Shown piece by piece: positions 7,850 to 16,238 of a stretch of DNA of 64,000 nucleotides; position 1 is the first letter of the stretch, and each line of letters starts with the position of its first letter. The position numbers and the translations under genes are program-made. The stretch lies in the NCBI RefSeq assembly GCF_003990445.1, contig NZ_REEZ01000003.1, forward strand, positions 1-64,000. The letters are read 5' to 3'. Origin of the DNA: Pararhodobacter zhoushanensis. Its GTDB lineage: Bacteria > Pseudomonadota > Alphaproteobacteria > Rhodobacterales > Rhodobacteraceae. The notes under the pieces are model-generated. The model did not search any database. It saw only the letters and a program-made list of their open reading frames with translations, and was not told where the DNA came from.

Positions 7850-9352
7850 TTAGAACAGCGAGCCTTGCCCCGGCCCCGGCTCGGGTGCCTTCTTGCGCGG
7901 GCGGGGCGGGGCGGTGACCGGCACGGCTTCCAGCGTGCCATCGCGCAGCTCGACGCTGAACTGCGTTTCCTTGCGGGCTGCCGCTGCGGTGGTGAGCGGT
8001 GCGCCGTCACTGTCACGCAACACGGCATAGCCGCGCGCCAGCGTCTCAGGGTAGCCCAGCGAACGGCGCATCCGGTCCAGAGATTCCAGCTTGTCGCGCT
8101 GCCGCGCCAGTTGCTGCGCAAGCGCCGCGCCCGCCCGTTCGATCAGCCGGGGGCCGGTCAGACGCTCGGATTTGCGCACCAACCCCTGCTGGAGCGCCGG
8201 AGTCAGCCGCACCCCCGCCCGCACCAGTGCCTCGGCCCGCCGCTCAGCTCGGTCGCGCAACACGCCCGGACGCAGGCCCGCCGCCGCCTTGTTCAGCTCC
8301 AGCGTCTTGCGTTGCGCCAGCGCCCGCAGCGACCCGGCAAAGCGGTCGGCGGCGCGGTCGTAGCGCTGCATGGGTGTGGCCAGCAAAGCCTCGGGCCGGG
8401 GCAGGGCGCGCGACAGATCGCGCAGCCGCTGCGCGCGCTGCTGCGTGCCGCCGGTCCCGGCTCGGTGCAGGCGCGCGCCCAAATTCGCCACATGCGCCAG
8501 CAGATCGGCGCGCACCGGCACGGCCAGTTCGGCGGCAGCGGTGGGGGTGGGCGCGCGTAGATCGGCGGCGTGGTCGATCAGAGTCGTGTCGGTCTCATGG
8601 CCCACCGCCGAGATCAGCGGGATGTCACTGGCCGCAGCGGCCCGCACGACCGCTTCATCGTTGAAGCCCCACAGATCCTCGATCGAGCCGCCACCGCGCG
8701 CCACGATCAGCACATCGGGGCGTGGCACCGGGCCGCCCGGCCTGATCGCGTTGAAGCCTTCAATTGCGCGCACCACGTCGCGCGGGCAACGCTCGCCCTG
8801 CACGGCGACCGGCCAGACGATCACCCGACGCGGGAAACGATCCGCCAGCCGGTGCAGAATATCGCGGATCACCGCCCCGGTCGGCGAGGTGATCACGCCG
8901 ATCACTTGCGGCAAAAACGGGATCGGACGCTTGCGCGCGGCATCAAACAAGCCCTCACCGGCCAGCGCCTTGCGCCGCGCCTCAAGCATGGCCATCAGCG
9001 CGCCAGCTCCGGCGGGTTCGACGTTCTCGACCTGCAACTGGTACTTGGATTGCGGGCCGAACGTGGTCATCCGCCCGGTGGCGATGACCTCCATGCCTTC
9101 CTCAGGGCGCACGGCCATACGTGCGACCTGACCCTTCCAGCTGACCGCCGAGATCACCGAGCGGTCATCCTTGAGGTCGAAATACATATGCCCGGTGCGC
9201 GCGATCATCACGCGGCCCACCTCGCCGCGCACCCGCACACGGCCGAATTCGCCCTCGATCACCCGCTTGACCGCGCCCGAAAGCTCGGAAACGGTGAAGT
9301 CATGCGCGTTGCCGCGCGGCTCGGGGCCGTCGTCGTCGTCCAGAAGGTCCAT
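7850..9352 (-). CDS. xseA: Exodeoxyribonuclease VII large subunit
   Basis: A 500-residue catalytic subunit of ExoVII, which degrades single-stranded DNA to acid-soluble oligonucleotides. The N-terminal OB fold (FTVSELSGAVKRVIE, GHMYFDLKDD) binds DNA. The catalytic core shows IGVITSPTGAVIRDI, VARGGGSIEDLWGFNDE and SAVGHETDTTLIDHAAD. A long Ala/Arg-rich helical region follows, then the C-terminal LARGYAVLRD. I take the ATG at 9352 (MDLLDDDDG), since the frame upstream runs into the divergent purD. XseB is not adjacent. Confidence 0.93.
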   Translation of the reverse strand: MDLLDDDDGPEPRGNAHDFTVSELSGAVKRVIEGEFGRVRVRGEVGRVMIARTGHMYFDLKDDRSVISAVSWKGQVARMAVRPEEGMEVIATGRMTTFGPQSKYQLQVENVEPAGAGALMAMLEARRKALAGEGLFDAARKRPIPFLPQVIGVITSPTGAVIRDILHRLADRFPRRVIVWPVAVQGERCPRDVVRAIEGFNAIRPGGPVPRPDVLIVARGGGSIEDLWGFNDEAVVRAAAASDIPLISAVGHETDTTLIDHAADLRAPTPTAAAELAVPVRADLLAHVANLGARLHRAGTGGTQQRAQRLRDLSRALPRPEALLATPMQRYDRAADRFAGSLRALAQRKTLELNKAAAGLRPGVLRDRAERRAEALVRAGVRLTPALQQGLVRKSERLTGPRLIERAGAALAQQLARQRDKLESLDRMRRSLGYPETLARGYAVLRDSDGAPLTTAAAARKETQFSVELRDGTLEAVPVTAPPRPRKKAPEPGPGQGSLF

Positions 9353-9419
9353 GTCTCTCGCTTGTGTCGCCTCGCTGCAGACCTTAGAACGCCCGCCAAT
9401 GGTGGCCAAGGGGTGAGCG

Positions 9420-10682
9420 ATGAACATTCTGGTTCTGGGCGGCGGCGGGCGCGAACATGCGCTGGCCTGGGCAATCAAGCAAAACCCGAAATGCGACCGG
9501 CTGATCGTCGCGCCGGGCAATGCCGGGATCGCCGCAATTGCTGAATGCGCGCGGCTGAATCCTGAGGACGGGGCTGAGGTCGTGACCTTCTGCGAAGAGA
9601 ACGCGGTGGATTTCGTGGTCATCGGACCCGAGGCGCCGCTGGCCGCCGGTGTCGCCGACGCGCTGCGCGACGCGGGCATCCTGTGCTTCGGGCCCTCGGC
9701 GGCGGCGGCACAGCTGGAAAGCTCCAAACGGTTCACCAAAGAGATCTGCGATGCGGCGCAGGCGCCAACGGCGGGCTGGGCGCGGTTCTCGGATGTTGAG
9801 GCGGCGAAAGCCTATGTCCGCACGCAAGGCGCGCCGATTGTCGTCAAGGCCGACGGGCTGGCGGCGGGCAAGGGAGTGATCGTTGCGATGACGCTGGACG
9901 AGGCGCTGGCGGGCCTCGATGAGATCTTCGGCGGAGCCTTCGGCGCTGCAGGGGCCGAGGTGGTCATCGAAGAGTTCATGAGCGGCGAAGAGGCCAGTTT
10001 CTTTGTGCTGGTCGATGGCGAGACCGTGCTGCCCATCGGCACGGCGCAGGACCACAAGCGCGTCGGTGACGGGGATACCGGGCCGAACACCGGCGGCATG
10101 GGGGCGTATTCGCCCGCGCCGGTGCTGACCGACGCGATTGCCGAGCAGGCGCTGGAACGCATCATCCGCCCGACGATGGTGGAAATGGCGCGGCGCGGGA
10201 CACCGTATCAGGGCGTGCTCTATGCCGGACTGATGATCGAGAACGGCGTGGCGCGGCTGGTGGAATACAACGTCCGGTTTGGCGATCCCGAATGTCAGGT
10301 GCTGATGCTGCGCTTGGGTGCGCAGGCGCTCGACCTGCTGCTGGCCTGCGCCGAAGGCCGGCTGGAAGAGGCACGGGTCAACTGGGCCGACGACCATGCG
10401 CTGACGGTGGTGATGGCGGCCAAGGGGTATCCGGGGACCTATGCCAAGGGCACGCCGATCAAGGGGCTCGAGGCGCTGCCCGAAGACAGTTTCAACATGG
10501 TTTATCATGCCGGGACCAAGGCCGATGGTGCCGCCATCCTTAGCAACGGCGGGCGCGTGTTGAATGTCACCGCGCGGGGGGCAACGCTGGCCGAGGCGCA
10601 TCAGCGCGCCTATGCGATGGTGGACCGGATCGACTGGCCCGAAGGGTTCTGCCGCCGCGACATCGGCTGGCGGGCGCTGTAA
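9420..10682 (+). CDS. purD: Phosphoribosylamine-glycine ligase (GAR synthetase)
   Basis: A 420-residue ATP-grasp ligase that joins phosphoribosylamine and glycine in purine synthesis. The start ILVLGGGGREHALAWA is the hallmark N-terminal domain. VVKADGLAAGKGV lies in the ATP-grasp domain, DGDTGPNTGGMGAYSPAP is diagnostic, and YNVRFGDPECQ gives metal ligands. Length is normal. It is divergent from xseA with 67 bases between, and recO starts three bases downstream, so purD and recO are probably co-transcribed. Confidence 0.96.
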   Translation: MNILVLGGGGREHALAWAIKQNPKCDRLIVAPGNAGIAAIAECARLNPEDGAEVVTFCEENAVDFVVIGPEAPLAAGVADALRDAGILCFGPSAAAAQLESSKRFTKEICDAAQAPTAGWARFSDVEAAKAYVRTQGAPIVVKADGLAAGKGVIVAMTLDEALAGLDEIFGGAFGAAGAEVVIEEFMSGEEASFFVLVDGETVLPIGTAQDHKRVGDGDTGPNTGGMGAYSPAPVLTDAIAEQALERIIRPTMVEMARRGTPYQGVLYAGLMIENGVARLVEYNVRFGDPECQVLMLRLGAQALDLLLACAEGRLEEARVNWADDHALTVVMAAKGYPGTYAKGTPIKGLEALPEDSFNMVYHAGTKADGAAILSNGGRVLNVTARGATLAEAHQRAYAMVDRIDWPEGFCRRDIGWRAL

Positions 10683-10685
10683 GCG

Positions 10686-11408
10686 ATGGACTGGACGGGC
10701 GACGGCATCCTGCTGAGCGCGCGTCCGCATGGCGAGAACACCGCCATCATCGAGGTGCTGACCGCCGAGCACGGGCTGCACCGCGGCGCGGTGCGCGGCG
10801 GCACCGGGCGCAAGCTGACGCCGGTGCTGCAACCGGGGAACACGCTGGCGCTGAGCTGGCGGGCGCGGCTGGATGACCATCTGGGCAACTTCACGGTTGA
10901 GCCACTGCGGGCGCGGGCAAGCACCATCATGCTCGACGCCGAACGGCTGGCGGCGCTGAACGCGCTGAGCGCGTTGGCGGTCTTCGCGCTGGCCGACCGT
11001 GACCCCCAGCCGCGGCTGTATGCCCTGACCACCGCGCTGCTCGACCGGCTGGCCGAGGGCGACGCGTGGTTCGGTACCTATCTGCTGTGGGAGCGCCTGT
11101 TGCTGGACGAGACCGGCTATGGTCTCGACCTGAGCGCCTGCGCAGTGAGCGGAGAGATCGACGGGTTGGCCTATGTCTCACCGAAGACCGGGCGCGCGGT
11201 GACGGCTGAAGCTGCGGGCGACTGGGCCGACCGGTTGCTTCCGTTGCCGCCTCTGCTGCTCGACGCCGCTGCACCGGAAAGCCGCGAACAGATGGCGCAG
11301 GGGCTGCAAACGACCGGGCATTTCCTGCGCGAGGTGTTGGCCCCTGCGCTGGGAAACAAACCTCTGCCCCAAGCCCGCAACCGCCTGGCGTCGCGCTTCG
11401 CCGGATGA
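10686..11408 (+). CDS. recO: DNA repair protein RecO
   Basis: A 240-residue recombination mediator that, with RecR, loads RecA onto SSB-coated DNA. An N-terminal OB fold starts WTGDGILLSARPHGENTAIIEVL, followed by the helical domain with HRGAVRGGTGRK and LLWERLLLDETGYGLDLSACAV. The Cys pair expected for the zinc-binding form is not complete, as in many alphaproteobacterial RecO proteins. It follows purD directly. Its 3' side holds a composite repeat shared with convergent puuD. Confidence 0.9.
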   Translation: MDWTGDGILLSARPHGENTAIIEVLTAEHGLHRGAVRGGTGRKLTPVLQPGNTLALSWRARLDDHLGNFTVEPLRARASTIMLDAERLAALNALSALAVFALADRDPQPRLYALTTALLDRLAEGDAWFGTYLLWERLLLDETGYGLDLSACAVSGEIDGLAYVSPKTGRAVTAEAAGDWADRLLPLPPLLLDAAAPESREQMAQGLQTTGHFLREVLAPALGNKPLPQARNRLASRFAG

Positions 11409-11411
11409 GGT

Positions 11412-11644
11412 GTTTCGCCCTCGGTCAAGAGCCTTGCAGGCTCTGGCCCTTGGGCGACCGGGCAGGGGGGCCTTGCCCCCCTCTTGGCCTGGCGGCCAAT
11501 TCACCCCCCAGGATATTTAGGGACAGATGATAAGGGTTCGTTAACTACGCTCCATCATCTGTCTGAAAATATCCACGGGGGTTTCCAAAGGGGGGCCGTG
11601 GGTCCCCTTTGGCGAGGGGGTGCGGGGGGCGCGCAGCCCCCCGG
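11412..11644. repeat. Composite intergenic repeat, copy 1
   Basis: A block of GC-rich hairpins around a long AT-containing stem. The central stem pairs GGATATTT plus GGACAGATGAT (11511-11531) with ATCATCTGTC plus AAATATCC (11554-11574), around a loop holding GTTAACTACG; C and G runs extend the stem outward. A hairpin at 11460-11482 precedes it and hairpins at 11588-11612 and 11624-11642 follow. The whole block recurs at 22003-22237 with high similarity. It fills the gap between convergent recO and puuD and probably also terminates transcription. Confidence 0.8.
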
Positions 11645-11690
11645 CCGTCGCTTCGAGCCAGGAACTGGTGTCAGGTGTCTTGGACGCGGA

Positions 11691-12917
11691 TCAGCCGAGC
11701 GTGCCAGCGACGCTTTGATACCACTGCCGGATCAGCGCGCGCTCGTCTTCCTCCATCCAGCTGACATTCGCCGGGGGCATGGCGTGGGCGCGCCCGGCTT
11801 GCAGATAGACCAGCCGCGCCGCGCGGGCGACCTGGGCTTCGGTGTCCAGCATCAACCCGTGCGGGGCCCAGTTGATGCCGGGATAGACCGGATACTCGGA
11901 ATGGCACATTGAGCAGCGGCCGACGACGACATTGTGGACCTCGGAAAACTCCTCGGCCTGCGCGAAGCGGGCGACCGAGGGCGGGAGCGCGGCGAGGTCT
12001 TCCTCGGCGCGCATCGCGGGGGCAATCGAGAGCCACATGATGACGATAAAGATCACCGCCGTCACTGCCCAGGTCCAGGTCGGGTTGCCTTTGCGCGCGT
12101 GTTTGGAGTTGAAATAGTGCCGGATCGTCACGCCCATCAGGAACACCAGCGAGGCGATAATCCAGGTGTATTGCGTACCAAAGGCCAGCGGGTAGTGGTT
12201 GGACAGCATCAGGAAGATGACCGGCAGCGTCAGGTAGTTGTTATGCGTCGAGCGTTGTTTGGCGATCTTGCCGTATTTGGCGTCCGGTTTGCGCCCGGCC
12301 TGCAGGTCGGCCACGACGATCCGCTGATTGGGCATGATCACCATGAACACATTCGCCGTCATGATCGTCGCCGTCCACGCGCCAAGATGAATCATCGCCG
12401 CGCGCCCGGTAAACACCGACGTATAGAAATACGCCATGCCGACCAGCACCACATAGAGCGCCACCATCACAAGCGTCTGGTTCGAATTCACGAAGCGGCG
12501 GCAGATCTGGTCATAGACCAGCCAGCCGAAAGCCAGCGACACCAGCGAGATCCCGATCGCCTGCCAGGGGGCCAGATCCATCACCGCCGGGTCGATCAGG
12601 TAAAACTCGGACCCCAGATAATAGACCATGCACATCAGTGCAAAGCCCGAGATCCAGGTCATGTAGCTTTCCCATTTGAACCAGATAAGGTGGTCCGGCA
12701 TCGTTGCGGGCGCGACCAGATATTTCTGGATATGGTAGAACCCGCCGCCGTGGACCTGCCATTCCTCGCCATCCGCCGGGCCGGGGATGTTGCGGTTCAG
12801 GCCCAGATCCAGCGCGATGAAATAGAACGACGAGCCGATCCATGCCATGGCTGTAATCACATGCAGCCAGCGCAGGGCGAACTCGGCCCAGGCCCCGATG
12901 ATGGCGAGTTCGAACAT
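11691..12917 (-). CDS. puuD: Urate hydroxylase PuuD, membrane-bound with cytochrome c domain
   Basis: A 408-residue inner-membrane enzyme that oxidises urate to 5-hydroxyisourate. The N-terminal part (about 1-300) has around eight hydrophobic helices and matches the urate oxidase N-terminal family (ALRWLHVITAMAWIGSSFYF, NVFMVIMPNQRIVVADLQ). The C-terminal domain is a cytochrome c with heme site CSMCH at 335-339 and a likely Met ligand near 380 in AHAMPP. Electrons thus go to the respiratory chain rather than to oxygen with peroxide release. It is divergent from the LysR gene and opens the urate cluster. Confidence 0.93.
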   Translation of the reverse strand: MFELAIIGAWAEFALRWLHVITAMAWIGSSFYFIALDLGLNRNIPGPADGEEWQVHGGGFYHIQKYLVAPATMPDHLIWFKWESYMTWISGFALMCMVYYLGSEFYLIDPAVMDLAPWQAIGISLVSLAFGWLVYDQICRRFVNSNQTLVMVALYVVLVGMAYFYTSVFTGRAAMIHLGAWTATIMTANVFMVIMPNQRIVVADLQAGRKPDAKYGKIAKQRSTHNNYLTLPVIFLMLSNHYPLAFGTQYTWIIASLVFLMGVTIRHYFNSKHARKGNPTWTWAVTAVIFIVIMWLSIAPAMRAEEDLAALPPSVARFAQAEEFSEVHNVVVGRCSMCHSEYPVYPGINWAPHGLMLDTEAQVARAARLVYLQAGRAHAMPPANVSWMEEDERALIRQWYQSVAGTLG

Positions 12918-13008
12918 CCCTGACTCCTTTGTTTTGGGCAGGCTATACCGCCGCTGGTCTTTCTGTTAGTCCGTCAAATCTCTGAGGACTTTCAAGCGGG
13001 GCCTGAAA

Positions 13009-13998
13009 ATGTCCTATGTCAACATGGTCCGGATGTTCGTGCGTGTCTATGAATTGGGCAGCATGTCGGCCGCTGCCCGGGATCAGCGCACCTCGCCCGC
13101 TGTGGCGTCAGGGCGGATCAGCGAGTTGGAAAAACATCTGGGCGTGCGGCTGTTCAACCGCACCACGCGCAAATTGCAACCGACCGAAAACGGCCGCATC
13201 TTTTACGAGGGCGCGCTGGGTATCCTGCAAGCCATTCAGGACGCGGAATCCGCCGTCGCCGATGCCACGCAGAACCCGCGCGGCGTGTTGTTCGTCGGCG
13301 CGCCTTTGGGCGTGGGTCGGCGGTTCGTCGGACCGTTCGTGCCCGCCTTCAAGGCCGCCTATCCGCAGATCGACCTGCGCCTGCGCCTGTCGGACCGGAT
13401 CATCGACGTCACCGCCGAGGGGCTGGACGCCGTGCTGCATCTGGGCCGGCTGGAGGACAGCGCGCTCAAGATGCGGGTGATCGCGGAGTGCCCGCGCGTG
13501 CTCTGCGCCGCGCCTGCGTATATCGAGCGCCGGGGCAATCCGGCGGATGGCGCGACGCTGATCCGCGAGCGGCACGATTGTCTTAATCTGCGCTATCCCG
13601 GGGCAAAAGAGTTCCAATGGGCGCTGCAAACGCCCCAAGGTGTGCAGAAATACGACATTTCCGGCCCCTACGAATCCGATGACGGCGACGTGCTGACCGA
13701 CTGGGCCTTGTCAGGTCACGGGATCGTGTTGAAACCCCTGTTCGAGGTCGGCGCTTATCTCAGGTCGGGCGCGCTGGTTCCGGTGGCGCAGGCCACGCCG
13801 CCGCTGTCCGTCTCGTTGAGCCTGCTGACCCCGCACCGGCGGCTGCGCGATCCAAAGGTGCGGTTATTCGCGGATTTCATCGTCGGGCGCATTCGCTCGG
13901 ATATGGCCGCTCAGGTTCAGGGGCTGGTGCTGCCAGACCCCACGCAAGGGAGCGGTGATGACCGCACAGCGAGCGATACGGCGACCGATCCAGAGTAG
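13009..13998 (+). CDS. LysR family transcriptional regulator
   Basis: A 329-residue LysR-type regulator. The N-terminal winged helix-turn-helix reads VRMFVRVYELGSMSAAARD, with SPAVASGRISELEKHLG as the recognition part and RLFNRTTRKLQPTENG after it. A periplasmic-binding-like effector domain fills the rest. It is divergent from puuD with 91 bases between, the usual arrangement for control of that promoter, so urate or an early product may be the inducer. Its C-terminus overlaps the next gene by about 40 bases. Confidence 0.88.
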   Translation: MSYVNMVRMFVRVYELGSMSAAARDQRTSPAVASGRISELEKHLGVRLFNRTTRKLQPTENGRIFYEGALGILQAIQDAESAVADATQNPRGVLFVGAPLGVGRRFVGPFVPAFKAAYPQIDLRLRLSDRIIDVTAEGLDAVLHLGRLEDSALKMRVIAECPRVLCAAPAYIERRGNPADGATLIRERHDCLNLRYPGAKEFQWALQTPQGVQKYDISGPYESDDGDVLTDWALSGHGIVLKPLFEVGAYLRSGALVPVAQATPPLSVSLSLLTPHRRLRDPKVRLFADFIVGRIRSDMAAQVQGLVLPDPTQGSGDDRTASDTATDPE

Positions 13999-14929
13999 CG
14001 ACATCTGCGTTATCGCCAATCCGAAATCGGGGCGAAACAGCCGTGATGCGCAGGCCATCGAGCGGGCCATGGCCGTGCTGGGGGTCGAGGCGCAGCTGCG
14101 TCGGTGGACCGACGACAACGGGCTTCAGGACGAGGTCCAGCGCGCCATCGCCGACGGCTATCGCATCATTGTCGCCGCGGGCGGCGATGGCACGGTTACC
14201 GGCGTCGCGCAAGCACTGCTGGGCGATGATCTGCGTCAGGACGGCGATGAAGCCGGGGTGAGCATGGGCGTGCTGCCGCTTGGCACCTTCAACTATTTCG
14301 CCCGTGGGCTGGGTTTGCCCCAAGACCCCGAAGAAGCCGCACGGGCGATCCTGAACGGCAAACGGCACAACATTTCAGTCGGCTCGGTCAACGGTCAGGT
14401 GTTTCTCAACAACGCCTCGATCGGCCTGTACCCCGCCGTGCTGCGAGCGCGCGAAGACATTTACCGGCGCTGGGGCCGTTCGCGGCTGATGGCTAACTGG
14501 TCGCTGTTGCGCACTTTGATCCGCTTCCAGCGGCCCTATAAATTGACGATGCAGGCCGACGATGGCCAGATCCGGCATGTGCGTACGCCGTTGATCTTTG
14601 TCGCACGTTCGGCCTATCAACTGGCATATTTCGGCCTCGACGGGGCCGATGCCATTCACGATGACCAGTTCGCGGTCTATGTCGCCAGGGGCGGTACGCG
14701 AACCCATCTGGTCAATCTGGCGCTCAGGCTGGCGACGGGAACCATGCAGGCCGGGCGCGACATCGACCTGATCGCCGCCCGCGAGATGCGGATCGACACC
14801 GCGCATCGTCGCCCGCATGTCGCCTATGACGGAGAAAAACGACGCATGTCCGCACCCCTCAACTTCAAGATTCACGAGCAATCGCTCAGCATCATCGTGC
14901 CCGATGATGCCGATCAAGTGGCCGCATGA
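13958..14929 (+). CDS. Diacylglycerol kinase-type lipid kinase
   Basis: A 323-residue enzyme of the DAGK/YegS family, which phosphorylates lipids using ATP. ICVIANPKSGRNSRDA opens the catalytic domain, VAAGGDGTVTGVAQALL is the nucleotide-binding GGDGT motif, and LPLGTFNYFARGLGLP matches the family. I prefer the ATG at 13958 with AGGGAG before it; a GTG at 13955 is also in frame. It overlaps the LysR gene and its stop overlaps the start of the next gene as ATGA. Nothing links lipid phosphorylation to urate, so this pair looks inserted in the cluster. Confidence 0.85.
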   Translation: MTAQRAIRRPIQSSDICVIANPKSGRNSRDAQAIERAMAVLGVEAQLRRWTDDNGLQDEVQRAIADGYRIIVAAGGDGTVTGVAQALLGDDLRQDGDEAGVSMGVLPLGTFNYFARGLGLPQDPEEAARAILNGKRHNISVGSVNGQVFLNNASIGLYPAVLRAREDIYRRWGRSRLMANWSLLRTLIRFQRPYKLTMQADDGQIRHVRTPLIFVARSAYQLAYFGLDGADAIHDDQFAVYVARGGTRTHLVNLALRLATGTMQAGRDIDLIAAREMRIDTAHRRPHVAYDGEKRRMSAPLNFKIHEQSLSIIVPDDADQVAA

Positions 14930-15723
14930 CCCGGATAGTACATCTTTCGGACCTGCATTTCGGTGCGCACGAGCCTGACCTGATCGACCCTCTGCTCGCA
15001 GCCGTCGAGGCCGCGCGCGCTGATCTGATCGTCGTGTCCGGCGATCTGGCGCATCGCGGCACGCCCGGCCAGTTCCGGCTGGCCAAGGCGTTTCTGGACC
15101 GTGTACCGGGGCCGCTGCTTTGCGTGCCCGGCAACCACGATCTGCCGCATTGGAACCCGCTGCTGCGCGTCTTCGGCCCTTACCGGCGTTATCACCGCGC
15201 GGCGGGGCCCGAGATGGCGCCGGTCTGGCAGAATGCCGATACGCTGGCAGCAGGGATCAACACCGCCGACCGCTGGCAGTGGAAGCGTGGCTACGTGTCC
15301 GACGCGCAGCGCGCCAAGTTGAGCGAGACCTTCGCAACCGCCGAAGACCGCAGCCGTGTGCTGGTGATGCACCACCCGCTGGAACACGCGGCCCTCAGCG
15401 TCGATCCCCTGATGCACGGGGCGAAAGACACGCTGGCCACGCTGACCGAGGCCGGGGTTCAGGTCGTGCTCTCAGGTCATGTGCATGTCAGCTATTCCGG
15501 CCCGTTCCGCGACGCCCCCGGCGTGCTGTTTGTGCAGGCCGGGACCGCGCTCAGCACCCGGCGGCGCGGGGAGGCGAACGGGTTCAGTCTGCTCGACCTG
15601 AGCGCCGACCACGCGCAGGTGACGATCCACCGCGCGGGGCGCACCGGGTTCGAGCCGGTTGTGGTGGACGACTTCCAGCGCCATGACGGCGCGTGGCAGC
15701 GCCTGCCGTCCTGGGCAGCCTGA
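14926..15723 (+). CDS. Metallophosphoesterase (calcineurin-like)
   Basis: A 265-residue phosphoesterase. Metal-binding motifs appear in order: RIVHLSDLHFGAHEPD, VVSGDLAHRG, CVPGNHDLPHW, MHHPLEH and LSGHVHVSY. The family includes cyclic nucleotide, UDP-diacylglucosamine and nucleic acid phosphodiesterases; the sequence does not settle which. The start overlaps the lipid kinase stop by four bases, so the two are coupled and may act on the same lipid or nucleotide. It has no signal peptide. It is convergent with uraH after four bases. Confidence 0.85.
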   Translation: MTRIVHLSDLHFGAHEPDLIDPLLAAVEAARADLIVVSGDLAHRGTPGQFRLAKAFLDRVPGPLLCVPGNHDLPHWNPLLRVFGPYRRYHRAAGPEMAPVWQNADTLAAGINTADRWQWKRGYVSDAQRAKLSETFATAEDRSRVLVMHHPLEHAALSVDPLMHGAKDTLATLTEAGVQVVLSGHVHVSYSGPFRDAPGVLFVQAGTALSTRRRGEANGFSLLDLSADHAQVTIHRAGRTGFEPVVVDDFQRHDGAWQRLPSWAA

Positions 15724-15727
15724 GCGC

Positions 15728-16084
15728 TCAGCTGCCGCGATAGGTGGAATACCCGTAGGCCGACAGCAGCAGGGGCACATGGTAGTGGGCCTGCGCGTCG
15801 CTCATGCCGAAGCGGATCGGTATCTGGTCCAGAAACAGCGGTGCGTCGCCGGCCTGACCCGTGGCAGTCAGGTAATCCCCGACAAAGAACACCAGCTCAT
15901 AAGTGCCGGTCTTGAACGCCTTCTCCGGCAGGATCGGGCTGTCCGTGCGCCCGTCCGCGTTGGTGACCGTCTCGGCGATCTTGCGGTGGGAATTGCCGCT
16001 GACGCTGTAAAGCGCGATCTTGATGCCCTCAGCCGGCACCCCGCGCGCCGTGTCCAATACATGCGTGGTCAGATATCCGGCCAT
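15728..16084 (-). CDS. uraH: 5-hydroxyisourate hydrolase
   Basis: A 118-residue transthyretin-like enzyme that hydrolyses 5-hydroxyisourate to OHCU, the step after PuuD. It starts GYLTTHVLDTARGVPA with the first catalytic His, has HYHVPLLLS near the end, and finishes with the signature tetrapeptide YRGS. The ATG at 16084 gives the normal length; the frame stays open upstream without family similarity. It is divergent from the puuE-uraD gene, and the 154 bases between probably hold both promoters. Confidence 0.94.
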   Translation of the reverse strand: MAGYLTTHVLDTARGVPAEGIKIALYSVSGNSHRKIAETVTNADGRTDSPILPEKAFKTGTYELVFFVGDYLTATGQAGDAPLFLDQIPIRFGMSDAQAHYHVPLLLSAYGYSTYRGS

Positions 16085-16238
16085 GACGCTCTCCTGTTCA
16101 AAGTCTTGCCTATTTTGCCTGTGCGGCGCGCAATGACCAGTATGCTGCAAGCGCAAAGGTCTTTCAGGCAGAAATTGATAAACCCGCCGATTTTTTCGTC
16201 TACCTTGACAATAAGACTGCCTTTGAAGGATCGCTCCC

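Noticed and set aside
16205-16238. Sigma-70 promoter with TTGACA before puuE-uraD
   Set aside because: The TTGACA is only about 30 bases from the GTG start, and no -10 box fits between it and the ribosome binding site.
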